A stretch of 64,000 bases of DNA from Rhodamnia argentea (Eukaryota; Streptophyta; Magnoliopsida; Myrtales; Myrtaceae). The notes below the pieces were generated by a model. It did no database searches. It had not been told where the DNA came from and saw only the letters and a list, made by a program, of their open reading frames with translations. How positions within the stretch are numbered: position 1 is the stretch's first letter; each line of letters opens with the position of its first letter. The DNA lies in the NCBI RefSeq assembly GCF_020921035.1, contig NC_063156.1, positions 24,166,283-24,230,282 on the forward strand, read 5' to 3'. A program made the translations under genes and the position numbers. Positions 1-10,800 of the stretch are shown here, piece by piece.

Positions 1-160
1 CTTCGTTATTTCATCAAGTATGTACAAACCCATAGATATACAATTCGACGGACATATTCTACAAATCAAGTCTTTACGAAATAGAAAAGAGAATCCTCTA
101 CAAATCGGGAAGAAAAAATCAAATCTCCTACAAATTAGGGAATTACAGCTCATGTCAACA
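1..160 (-). repeat. Copia 3' LTR, partial (truncated by window edge)
   Basis: Aligns with the last 159 bases of the LTR at 22298-22562, with scattered differences. It ends in TCAACA at 160, directly next to the polypurine tract. About 106 bases of this LTR lie upstream of the window. Confidence 0.88.
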
Positions 161-172
161 CTCCCCCTTAAG
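161..172 (-). other. Copia polypurine tract
   Basis: Read on the minus strand this is CTTAAGGGGGAG immediately before TGTTGA, the start of the 3' LTR. The purine-run-then-TGTTG arrangement is the usual Copia plus-strand primer site. Confidence 0.85.
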
Positions 173-440
173 TTGGCACGTAGATATCTCGCATGCCCAA
201 CTTATCCGGTGAGCTATAGAATGCTCTACTTGAAACAATATTCGTTAAGATATCTGCTAATTGGTCGTCGAATTTCATGAATGGAAACGGAATCACATTG
301 GAATCCAAGTTCTACTTAATGAAGTGACAATCCACCTTAATTTGTTTGGTGCGATCATGTTGGACAGAATTATGAGAGATATCGATAGCTGCTTTGTTAT
401 CACAAAACAACTCCATTTTAGACATATGAACAAAATCGAG

Positions 441-967
441 TTATGTCATAAGTTTTCGAAGCCATAGGAGTTCACACAATCCCTTAGCCATTCCTCTAAA
501 CTTTGGCTCAGCACTTGAAAGAGCTACTAATTTTTGTTTTTTTTGCTCCTCTACGTAATTAAATTCCTTCCCACGAAGGTAAAGTAACTCGAAGTTGATC
601 TTACGTCTGATACACTTTCCAACCCAGTCTACATTAGTAAAACCTTCAATCTTAAAATGCCCACTCTTTTGAAACTCAAGCCCTCTCCCCAGAGCTCTCT
701 TTAAATACCGAAGGATTCTCATTACACTATCCATATGGTCTTCACTTAGAGCATGCATAAATTAACTTATAACACTCACTGCATAGGTAATATCAAGACG
801 TATATGCAACAAATAAATCAGTTTTCCAACTAACATTTGATATCTTTCTCTATTTGTAGGCACCTGATTAGAATACTCTCCAAGTCTATGATTCTGAACA
901 ATCGGTGTGTCTGCAGATTTGCAATCTAGCATTCCCAATCCAGCTAATAAATCCAAAATATACTTTA
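441..967 (-). pseudogene. Copia pol fragment: RT C-terminus and RNase H
   Basis: Two reading frames (762-980 and 441-758) encode the typical Copia run: a LDLLAGLGMLDCKSADTPI-like segment, a YQMLVGKLIYLLHIRLDITYAVS-like segment, then RNase H with the KLVALSSAEPKFRGMAKGLCELLWL-type motif. In intact elements the 'SSAE-E' glutamate is followed by YRAMA; here the tyrosine is changed. A frame break at about 760 separates the two parts. The 5' side is interrupted by the MITE at 968-1673; the reading resumes at 1683 across the duplicated target site. Confidence 0.9.
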
Positions 968-1673
968 GGGAAAAATCCAAAAAAGGGCCTGAAGTCTTCA
1001 GATTTTCTCAAATAAGGGCCCCAAGTGAACTATGCTTCAAATAAGGGCTCAAAGTGACATAATGTGTTTCAATTAAGGGCCCGAAGTGATCATAATGTTT
1101 CAAAAAAGGGTCCGGCCTGAAGGGCGTTTTCGTCATTTCACATTTTAATTTTTTTATTCATTTTTTCTCTTTTTCCTGATTTATGTAAATAAAAAAAAAA
1201 AAAAAACCTCCACGGGCGGGAGGGTTGCCCCTCCCGCCCTTTGTGCCACGGCCCACCGCCGGTGGGGGGGTCGGGCGGCGGAGAAGGCCGGTGGGGTCGC
1301 CGGCGACCCCGCCAAGCTTTCTTGCCACCGCCCTTCGGCGGTGGGCGGTGGCCACAGGCGGGAGGGGCGGCCCTCCCCTGTGAAGGTCCTGTTGACGGTT
1401 TTTTTTTTTTTTTTTCTTCGGGTGATAAAACAGATAACAAATAAAATAATAAAAAATAAAAAAATTAAATAAGTAAAAAGACTAAAATGCCCTTAAATCA
1501 GGCTCTTTTTTGAAATTTTATAGTCATTTCAAGCCCTTATTTGAAACAGTGTTCACTTGGGGCCCTTATTTGAAAAAATATGAGGACTTCGGGCCCTTTT
1601 TTGAAACAGTGTTCACTTGGGGCCCTTATTTGAGAAAATCTGAAGACTTCAGGCCCTTTTTTGGATTTTTCCC
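968..1673. mobile_element. MULE-type MITE with long, internally repetitive arms
   Basis: A 706-bp insertion in Copia pol. It is flanked by a perfect 9-bp duplication TATACTTTA (959-967 and 1674-1682). Ends are inverted: GGGAAAAATCCAAAAAAGGG at the left and its complement at the right. The inverted match continues for about 60 bp. Each arm contains repeated units of the form AAGGGCCC-about 12-GTGAAC. The centre (1208-1390) is very GC-rich, contains its own inverted repeats and is bounded by poly(A) at 1191-1206 and poly(T) at 1399-1416. A 9-bp TSD with GGGAAA-type ends is characteristic of Mutator-like elements. No transposase is encoded, so it is non-autonomous. Open frames in the GC core are compositional artefacts. 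Confidence 0.88.
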
Positions 1674-1682
1674 TATACTTTA

Positions 1683-2175
1683 TTTGAGATAGAAAAATAC
1701 CTCTCTCGGACCTTGCTACTTCAATCCCCAAGAAGTACTTAAGTCTATCAAGATTTTTAATCTCGAACTCCGTTAAGAGCTTCTGCTGTAATTTCACGAT
1801 TTTCTCATGATCATCTCTTGTAATAATCATATCATCTACATAAATAATTAGCACAGTTATTTTACCTCGACTTCGCCTCAAGAACAAGGTGTGATCAAAA
1901 TCGCTCCGAACATACCCATGCCTTTTCATAACCATACCGAACTGTCCAAACCAAGCTCGAAGAGACTGTTTCAATCTATACAATGATTGCTCCAACTTAC
2001 AAACCAGTCCTGTTTGTGAAGAAGGACTATAACTTGGTTATATATATATGCTTTTCAAGGTCACCATGGAGAAAAATGTTCTTGACATCAAGCGGGTGTA
2101 ATGGCCAATCTAAATTATTTGTAAGAGACAACGACACTCGTATAGTATTTAGTTTCGCAAAGGTGAAAAAAGTTT
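1683..2175 (-). pseudogene. Copia pol fragment: reverse transcriptase core
   Basis: Minus-strand frames encode the central Copia RT. The segment at about 2040-2175 reads like FAKLNTIRVSLSL followed by DVKNIFLHGDLE, where intact elements have DVKNAFLHGDL. The next segment (1683-1995) has SLYRLKQSLRAW, then the catalytic YVDDMI box at about 1830, then YFLGIEVARS and FLSQIKY. A stop near 2027 and a frame change separate the two. The RT N-terminus lies 16 kb away at 18331-18737 because of the retroelement inserted at 2181. Confidence 0.92.
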
Positions 2176-2180
2176 CTTGG
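2176..2180. repeat. Target-site duplication CTTGG, left copy
   Basis: Matches 18326-18330 exactly. The Copia RT protein reading continues across the excised site, which confirms the insertion boundary. Confidence 0.92.
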
Positions 2181-5100
2181 TGTCGCGACCCTCCTCGATC
2201 GGAATGTGAGAGGAAGATGGTTAATGGGTCGCCCATCCGGCCCGGTTGCGTGTGGACCTTCGGACGCGGGCCTCTCCCAAGGCCCATTACCCAAATCGCG
2301 ACGGAGGATAAAAAAACGGATCGACCTTTCGGTGTGGTCTAGTGACATGTGCTACGTGTGCATGCCTCGGAGTCGCCACCAATCGTTTCGTGGAAGGTAC
2401 GATTGGAAACCCTATCGAATAGTTGGGAGCTTCTATTCGATTCTCAGAGAACCGGAGAAGTGGGATCGGGGACTTAGTTACGCCAACTATCAGAATTGAC
2501 GCCCTTTCGGTACCTAAGTTGATTGAATTTTTCTAATCTCGAATTTCATGCAGATGAGTGGGGTACGAATCCTAAATCTAGGAGTTCATGCAGATGGGAG
2601 TGATTATTCTAGCAATCACAATCAATCAAAGTAAATGCGTAAATCAAGGAATCCATAACGTGCGGATAAATCGCATCAAATCGGCGTGGCATTCCTAGTA
2701 TAGCCCTATTGGCTTAGAGAAAGGGGTATTCAAAGCATAGGAGAGGATCGGGAGTGATTTGGAAGCGATTCGCCCATGAGGGGCAAAATCGTAATTTTGA
2801 GAAAATATGGGGACGATTTGCCGAAAAGGGCAAAATCGTCATTTCGGAAGAGATTCGGAGTGAGAAATGTTGAAAATAGGATTGGCCACCTATACTGACC
2901 CATTTCCTAATTTCCAACATTTTTTGGAAGTCCACGGGAATTTTTGGAGACAAATTACCCCTAAAGGGTAAAATTGTCATTTTTGAAAAGATGGGGAAAA
3001 GAAATCTCAAAAATAGGATTGGCCAGTTGATTGTGGCCATTCCTCAATTTTTAAGAATTTTTGGAATTTTTGGGAATTTTCTACAAATTTTCCTAATTTT
3101 TTTTGGATTGTCTATGATTTTTTTTTATTTTTTTGGATTTTTAAAAATCATTTTTCGAATTTTTTATTAAAGGAAAATATATTTTTTATTATATTTTTTA
3201 TTTATCGGACCGGGTCAAACCGGTCAATGGACCGGTCAACCCGGTCCGAACTCACACCCGGATCCGCGCGGCACCGAAACGACGTCGCACCAACATTTTC
3301 GTTCGAATTTTTTAAATTCCCGCCTAAAATGAAATGTGCGTCTCAGATTTCGCCACGTGGCGTTCTCTGGACGCTCCGATCGGACATTAAGATCGATGGC
3401 TCAGGGTTCGCCACGTGGCGAAATTATGGCTCTTTGATCAGAGATCAAATCTACGGTCGGGATAGAGACACGTGGCTAATCCACGGCCGTTTGATCCTCC
3501 GATCAGATCTACGGTCAGGATCGGACGACGTGGCTAATCCACGACCGTCCGATCAAAATTATTTTATTATTCCAAAAATGATTTTCCTTTATTTTTTTTA
3601 AAGAATGATCCAACGATCAGAATTGTGACACGCGGCCAAACCTGGGCCGCGCGATCCCAAAATATTTTTTTTTATTTTTGAAAAATGGAATTTTTTCAAA
3701 AATGATTTTTATTTTCGGAAAATCTGAGATCTCGACACGTGGCCCATTTTGGGTCGTCGGATCAAGGTTGTTTTTTTTGTTTTTCTGTTATAACCGCCGG
3801 CTGACGTGACTGCCACGTGGCCGCCACGTCATCGCCACGTCAGCGCGTTGACCCGTTGACCGCCACGTCAGCGTCGTCTCCTACCTCTAGACTCCGACGA
3901 GATGGACGGCCGACGGCTTCCCGGCACGATCCAACGGTGAAATCTCGTCCGATTTGGGCGATCTAGGTATCGATGGAATCGTCTCGACGTCATCTATAAC
4001 ATATCCGAAAATCAGCGCGATCAAACGGTGGGAACTATCCTAAAAAAGGCCAAACAGGTCCGGCCAGAATGCACTTTTCCGGCGGACATCATTCAAGCCA
4101 TTTATACTATAAACAAGCCATTTAATCCACCGATCAGCATATATGAAGGATAAGGAGACTTACCTGCATCTTCTCCTGGTTTGGTTTAGCACGAAATGAG
4201 TTCGGGAGCTCGAGACGAATTTTTGGGTTCGGGGTCGAATCAGTGAGATATATGCGACGACAATGCAAAAAGAGAGCACGCATGTGAGCAATAAAGTATG
4301 AGGAGTAATCTGAATCAAAAAGTTTGAAGAATCGTGGTCTCAATCGCAAGTTGCCATTAACGCGAGCTAGGGCGGATGAAAACTGGCCTCACCTTTTCCG
4401 GCGACGAGATGTCGCTCGATCGGACTCGAGCTCCTCGTATGGACTCCACGAAGCTCGCGGAACCGATTTCGTGGCTCGTCTCGCTCTGTATCGTTGCCGC
4501 CGAAGCTTCAAAGCTTCTGCTCTATCCTTGGTGATGGCGAGCCTGAGAGCTTTCCGATCGTCGCCTCAGTCGCCTCTCTCTCTCTCTCCTTTTCTATCTG
4601 TTTGCTCTCTCCAATCTCCCTCCGTTTCTCTCCTTTTTGTTCTTCTTATGGATCTGTTGCAACTGAAATCCCCCCAACAGATTTTTTTGTTTTTCTCCTG
4701 TCCCCGTGCGCCCAAGAGATTTGCAGAACAGAGCTGTTTTTGTGGCTCTCGGTCAACGGAGTCAACGGGTTGACTTGGCTCAGTCAACCCGACCCATTTG
4801 ACCCAATTTCGGCTTTTCAGTCCAATTCGCTGTCTATTTGACCTATGTTCGCGAAATTGATGTGAAAATTGGAACCTGCAGCATTTGTTTTATCTAAGAA
4901 TAACAAGTTTAGGCAAATTTGGTTTACGTTAATGCAAAGCCCCCAATTTTCAAGATTTGTCCAAATGTAAAATTTGTCCAATTAGTATCCTTAACGACTA
5001 ATCTGTGCTAATTTGACCTCACCAATGTGTTTAGAACTCCAAAAAACTTGTGGGTCAACATTCATTTCCGCATGGGTTCGCCTTTAAAATGACCAATTTG

Positions 5101-5605
5101 ATCATAATTGAAAATTGCGGACTAAATCGGAAATGCAAAGAAGCACAATTTGCAATCTGCTCAAAAATTGAAATTGATTGGACTAAAATGCAATTAAAGG
5201 TGTAGGAATCAAATGTCATAACTGACTCAAAATAAGAAAAACAATAGAAAGACCCCAAATGATTTTTTTTGCTCAATTTAGGTCCACATTTGCAAAGACT
5301 CATGTGACCTCAAGTTGAATTTTTCAATTTTTAAATGGCCAAAATGCAGAGGGAATTAAAGGAAAATATTGGATATTTTCCCATATTTTTTAGGCCAAAA
5401 ATGCTATTTTTTGTGAATTTTGTGTATTTTTCTAATATACGGAAAATACTAAAAAATGTGAAAAATATCGAAAAATATTTTTTGTTCAAAAATGGATCCT
5501 TAAGCTTGGCCAAGGCTTCCAAAATTGATTTTTCGATTTTATGAATTTTTATGGATTTTTTAAAAAAATTTCAAAAGAAAAACTAATCAAAATCGGGTGT
5601 CAACA
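2181..5605 (-). repeat. 3' LTR (3425 bp) of the gag-only element
   Basis: Complete LTR, TG...CA on the plus strand. It contains a G-box-rich segment (3350-3860), two TTGAC W-box-like cores near 3848-3860, and no retroviral coding. A 149-residue frame (4324-4773) and others recur in both LTRs but run antisense to the element and show no family motifs, so I treat them as non-coding. This is the copy that keeps the full U5 end (minus-strand GGTCGCGACA). Confidence 0.92.
3350..3860. promoter_or_regulatory. Cluster of G-box/ACGT motifs in the LTR
   Basis: Five perfect CACGTG hexamers are visible at 3354, 3412, 3469, 3736 and 3814, with further ACGT cores (for example 3527, and CCACGTC/CCACGTCA at about 3824-3870). 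They sit in degenerate repeats that also carry GATC-rich and CCAACGGTC-like text. CACGTG and ACGTGG are known binding sites for plant bZIP and bHLH factors. The same cluster recurs in the other LTR at about 16072-16585. Function is inference. Confidence 0.5.
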
Positions 5606-5620
5606 TTTGCCCCTCTTTGG
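5606..5620 (-). other. Polypurine tract of the gag-only element
   Basis: On the minus strand this reads AAAGAGGGGCAAA directly before TGTTGACACC, the LTR start. A purine tract ending GGGGCAAA is typical of Tat-lineage Gypsy elements and fixes the element's strand as minus. Confidence 0.85.
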
Positions 5621-5879
5621 AAGTGATCTCGTTAGAGGTTACTTCCAAAGACAAGGTGACACCTGAAATTTAATCGACCTGATTGGGGAAAAAGAAAAGA
5701 AAGAGTTATGACATTTGATCCACACCTCTACGTTTCAATGCAAGTCCAAAAAAATAGTTTCCATGCTATTAAGGATATGAGAGAGATCGGAGGAAGAGCT
5801 TCACCCGATACTTACCCGCCCGAGCTCGAGAGGTTTTCTTCTGAATGTGAGTGGATTCTAGAATATACCTAGGGATTCA

Positions 5880-6990
5880 TCATTAGAATGTCCTAGGGAG
5901 GTTAAGCTCTGACCCGTATGGTAGGTCTAACCATGATGGAATTCCTAACTAGAGGAATGTGAAGGTGACTTATCCCGTCTGTGGGATTCGTCTGAGGATT
6001 TGATCCTTATGGTGGATCAGTCCGGAAAAAGAATTCCTATTCAAAGGGATTCTAAAGACGACCTATCCCGTCTGGGGATTCGTCAGGAGATTTGATCCGT
6101 ATGGTGGATCGATCCATAAAAGAATTCCTACTTAAAGGGATTCTAAAGACGACCTATCCCTTTGTGGGATTCGTCGGAAGATTTGATCCGTATGGTGGAT
6201 CAGCCCGTAAAAGAATTCCTACTTAAAGGGATTCTAAAGACGACCTATCCCGCTTTGTGGGATTCGTCGGAGGATCCCGATCCGATCGGTGGATCAACCC
6301 AAAAAAAGAATTCATATTTAAAGGAATTCTAAAGACGACCTATCCCGCCTGTGGGATTCGTCGAGAGATTTAATCCGTATGGTGGATCAGCCCAGGAAAA
6401 GAATTCCTACTTAAAGGGGTTCTAAGGACGACCTATCCCGCTTTGTGGGATTCGTCAGAAATTTGATCCGTATGGTGGATCAGCCCGGAAAAAGAATTCC
6501 TACTTAAAGGGATTCTAAGGACGACCTATCCCGCTTTGTGGGATTCGTCAGAGATTTGATCCGTATGGTGGATCAGCCCGGAAAAAGAATTCCTACGTAA
6601 AGGGATTCTAAAGACGACCTATCCCGCCTTTGGGATTCGCCGGAGATTTGATCCGTATGGTGGATCAGCCCAAGAAAAAGAATTCCTACTTAAAGGGATT
6701 CTAAAGACGACCTATCCCGCTTTGTGGGATTCGTCGAGAGATTTGATCCGTATGGTGGATCAGCCTGAGGAAAAGAATTCCTACTTAAAGGGATTCTAAA
6801 GACGACCTATCCCGCTTTGTGGGATTCGTCAGAGATTTGATCCGTCCGGTGGATCAGTCCGGAAAAGGCTCACCTACTAAAAGGTTTTACCTGTAAGATG
6901 ATTTATCCCACTTTCGGGACTCGTCAAAAAATCTTTAGAAAAGGCCCACCTACTAAAAGGTTCACCTAATAAGATGACTGATCGGGGATT
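5880..6990. repeat. Tandem array, about 93-bp unit, about 11 copies
   Basis: The phrase GACGACCTATCCC recurs near 6057, 6148, 6238, 6333, 6427, 6519, 6612, 6705 and 6800, with more divergent copies near 5954 and 6894. Each unit also carries GTATGGTGGATC and GAATTCCTACTTAAAGG. The spacing is 90-96 bp. It lies in the non-coding 3' half of the gag-only element. No open frame runs through it. Confidence 0.93.
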
Positions 6991-6999
6991 TAGGGGATA

Positions 7000-7830
7000 C
7001 CTGGAATCCTGTAGCAAATCGAATCTGAAAATTCTTTTAACGGAAGAGGTGTCATTCGGGATCCGGGGGTTACCAGGAATCCCTATGAAGCTTAAACCCG
7101 AAAATTCTTTCTCATCAAGAGAGGCGTCCTTCTAGGATCCGGGGTTACCATGAATCCTGCGAAGTTTGGACCTAAAAATTTCTCTTTATCAAGCAACAGA
7201 AATTCTTTCTTACCATGAGAGGTAGCGTTCGAGATCCGGGGATACCGGGAATCCCCGTGAAGCTTAAACCCGCAAACTCTTTCTTACCAAGAGAGGTATT
7301 CTTCGGGATCCGGGGTTACCGGGAATTGCAAGAAGTTCAAACCCGAAAACTCTTTCTCATCAAGAGAGATATCCTTAGGGATGCGGGGTTACCATGAGTC
7401 CTACTGAAGTTCAAACCTGAAAATTTTTCCCCACAAGAGAAATGTCCTTCGGGATCCGGGGTTACCATGAATCCTTGAAGTTCAAACCCGAAAATTTTTC
7501 TTATCAAAAGATGTGTCATTCCGGGATCCGGGGGTTACCAAAAATCCTCGCGAAGTTTAAACATGTAAATTCTTTCTCATTAAGAGAGATGTCCTTCTGG
7601 GATCCGGGGTTACCATGAGTCCCGCAGAAGTTTAAACCCGAAAACTCTTTCTCATCAAGAGAGATGTCCTTCCGGGATCCGGGGTTACCATGAGTCCCGC
7701 AGAAGTTCAAACCTGAAAATTTTTTTTATCGAGCAATGGAAATTCTTTCTTACCATGAGAGGTAGTGTTCTGAGATCCGGGGATACCGGGAATCCTACTG
7801 AAGCTTAAACCTGCAAATTCTTTCTTATCA
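7000..7830. repeat. Tandem array, about 70-90-bp unit, about 10 copies
   Basis: The core GGGATCCGGGGTTACC recurs near 7057, 7135, 7226, 7306, 7378, 7452, 7523, 7600, 7675 and 7770. It is joined by TTCTTTCTCATCAAGAGAG-like and AAGTTCAAACCCGAAAA-like text. It follows the 93-bp array directly but shares no unit with it. Non-coding. Confidence 0.92.
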
Positions 7831-10800
7831 AAATAGCATCAGCGATCTCCGGGTGATATCTATTGTCAAACCGATAAAACTTTATGACTCAAACTGAAGT
7901 CGTGAAAAAGTTTGAGTGAATGCATTATGATGCTGGAGGTTATCCAAAACATCTTGCAACATGCTAAAGTGATCAAAAATTCCTTGTGGGGAAAGTTTGA
8001 ATCCAACGATCTGAAAGCGCCAACAGAGTTTGGTTAAAACACCCATTGGAGTATTCTCATCAAAGAGGGCTTCTCACCAATTTGAGATAATGTTTTTTCA
8101 TTTTGAGAGCACTCAAATTTCCTATCGAACCTATGCCTAGGATTCGGGATCATTCGCAGCGCATACATCTTGATCGATCACGAGGTCTTCGAAAGGACCG
8201 TAATGTTGGGCTTGGACAATGGTTTCCAAGTGGGACTCACAATTGAGTCAAGGCTCTTTGAACGAAAATCTTCAACATCTACTCCAGGTTTACAAGTCAA
8301 GAAACCTGCAAAATGAGAGAGAAATGATCTTGCTCGTACTTCTTTGAGCTAAGCTTCTACGTTAATCCAAGTGCTTTAATCGGAAAAGACTTTTCGGGTT
8401 TGTAACGCAGGTGAGGATTGGGAACCGAAAAAGGTTTATTTTTGGGTCCGGAACATGTAAATGGGTGTGTCGTTGGTGATCATTGCAACTTTACCACCGA
8501 TATTGACCCTTAGGGATTATCCTTTGAAGAACGTTTTCAATCTTGAAGGTATACCCAAAATTCTTTGGAGAGCATCCTCGGTCTTCAAAGTACACATTTG
8601 TCTTCAGATAGCACCTCTATCACATCAGAATGGTGCAAACTTTTATCTCTGTTTTGGTCATCCGAGAATGACATAACTACAGAGTGATCTATCTCCACTG
8701 GGGGTTTTCTTTTACAACCAAGTCTCATTTGAGACAAAGGTATCATGGAATCTTTTGATACTTACAAGATCGAACACATGGTTCACAAATGTACGAGTAT
8801 TTGAATGGGCATTGGCCTTGCTTTTACCAGGCACTTTGCTTTTTCTTATGCCCGGGATTGGCTTTTCTTCTTTCTTGCTTTTTTCTTCTCTTTTTTCAAA
8901 ATCCCGCCTTTTCCTTTCTTTTTGGGAATAGGATTTTCAATGGCCGTGCTAGATATTCAATTGAGAGTTCTAGCATGCCCCAGTATTGGTTTAAGAATTT
9001 ATCATAAATCCTATCTCTTGAACTCTTCCGTTCTTGGAGTGTTGTCGCTCACACCTTGAGATATGCAACGATCACCAACGGGGTTCATGAAACGAATATG
9101 CAGGCTCAATTGGGCTATGCAAAGGATAAAAGTGTATAGGATAGAGAAACGAATGCTTTTCGTCATCCTAAAGCACTTGAATTATCGTATAAGCAACACA
9201 CGAAGATTGATGTTAGTCCAAGCAAGAAAATTTCTAACCATTTTCCTCCTAATACTGCCCGATTTACCTCCATTTGACCCCAATGTGGGGTGGTTCTTGA
9301 CAGGGATAAAGAATGAAACCGCCGTTCAAAGGGGTTATCAATGGTCACCCGTAGTGTTTAAGATAAAGAAATGAATGCCTCCGTCATCTCAATCTATGTA
9401 ATCGCTGCGAATAACCCCTATGTCCGCAGGTCAAGGTTTCGCTATCCCTTCCACTCCACTCATCTCTCAAGTGTGTATGGGACGTGTTTGGATCGGGTTT
9501 GCCTCTCGTCCGAGGAAATATCCAATGAATGGTTTAAACAACTCTTGTTGGAACAGCTCATTTCGTTTTTTCCAAAATTTTACCTCCCATTGGGATTTGT
9601 GATGCACCGTGCATGCTTCAATCATATTCAAATAACCTCCAGTTTTTAAACATGGATGCCAACAAAGTGATTGTGAGAATTCTACGCCTTTTCTAGACAT
9701 GAGAATTGAATACATCCTAGATTCCTAGAAGTCTTAACATTCTAGGAAGAAAAGATTCTTAAAGCTTTAAACCCTAAGAGATTGGGGAGATGAATACTTA
9801 CCCGCCCGTCGTGGCTGAACATTCCTAGGAATATAAAAGGAACATGTCAGTGTATGTTCTCGAATTTTTAAAAAAATTGGAACGATACAACTTACCCTCG
9901 GTTATGTGCTCCAATTTAAAGGAGAATGCATGGATTGTGAAAATCAGTAATGTACTCAACAAGATAGGATTGTTAAGTATTATAAAATCTCTCGAAGTTT
10001 TTCGGATTTTGAAGGGACATGACACTTACCCGTCCACCGTGATGGCGAGTCCCTGTCAAGTTCAAACATTAAATGTCAGTTCGTGTTCCCAAATTCAAAC
10101 AAGTTGGAACGATACGGTCTTACTCTTGATTATGTGCTCCAATTTAAAGGAGAATGCATGAGTTGTGGAAATCCGTCCACCATGATGGCAGGTCTCTGCT
10201 ATTTTACCACTATGGCGATGATTGCTCTCTTTAGTTTGGCAATGAATCTTTCTCATGAATTTGAAAAAGATCCCTTCATCAGGTTGTGTTAGGCATCGCA
10301 TGTCGCTTTTCATCTTAGCGGCTCCTTTGGCATGTTCTATATCCGCTCGATGGTTGTGAATCCTTTTGAACTTGTTCCGTGCCATTCTTCGAAGTTCCTT
10401 ATTCAAAAAATGAGGAAATTCTTGTCAAAACGTACGTTAGAACATGTAAGATGGAAGTGATACGTTTTACCCTCCACTCAATCTTATAATCAAAGATCGT
10501 TTCTTGAATGCTTGATTTTCGAAACTGGTATTTCTTTTCGCCTTGAGCCCATGTCGACGAGTTCCTTTCTTTTGAGTTCTCTTGAGTGTCAATAATTTCC
10601 TGTTGAAATGAGGACAAACTCAAGTTAGGAATGAGATCATCGAAGATTAAATTAGAACGATACGAAGTTACCCTTCACTTGACTCCTTATGTCAATGTTT
10701 TACTCAAATGTGAATGGCCTCGATCGAATCCATTTATTCGATTTTCGGAGATGTTGCTTGCGGGAAAACCTCTACTAGGTTTACTTTACAGGTACATATT

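Noticed and set aside
1138..1444. Open frames rich in Pro/Arg/Gly on both strands
   Set aside because: They exist because the MITE core is extremely GC-rich. They cross poly(A)/poly(T) tracts and inverted repeats and have no domain.
2360..2390. GGTGGCGACTCC (minus strand) inside the LTR, resembling a tRNA-Arg primer site
   Set aside because: It is present in both LTRs about 190 bp from the LTR end, so it is LTR sequence and not the functional PBS.
3227..3601. 124-residue frame, extended to 193 in the other LTR
   Set aside because: It overlaps the G-box repeat region, differs in length because of homopolymer indels, and has no conserved motif.
4324..4841. 149- and 115-residue frames in the left LTR, repeated at 17046-17563
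   Set aside because: Both copies are simply the two LTRs of one young element. The frames run antisense to it, are CT-repeat rich and match no family I know.
5880..7830. Possible CRISPR-like regular repeats
   Set aside because: The units are contiguous tandem repeats without spacers, inside a plant retroelement.
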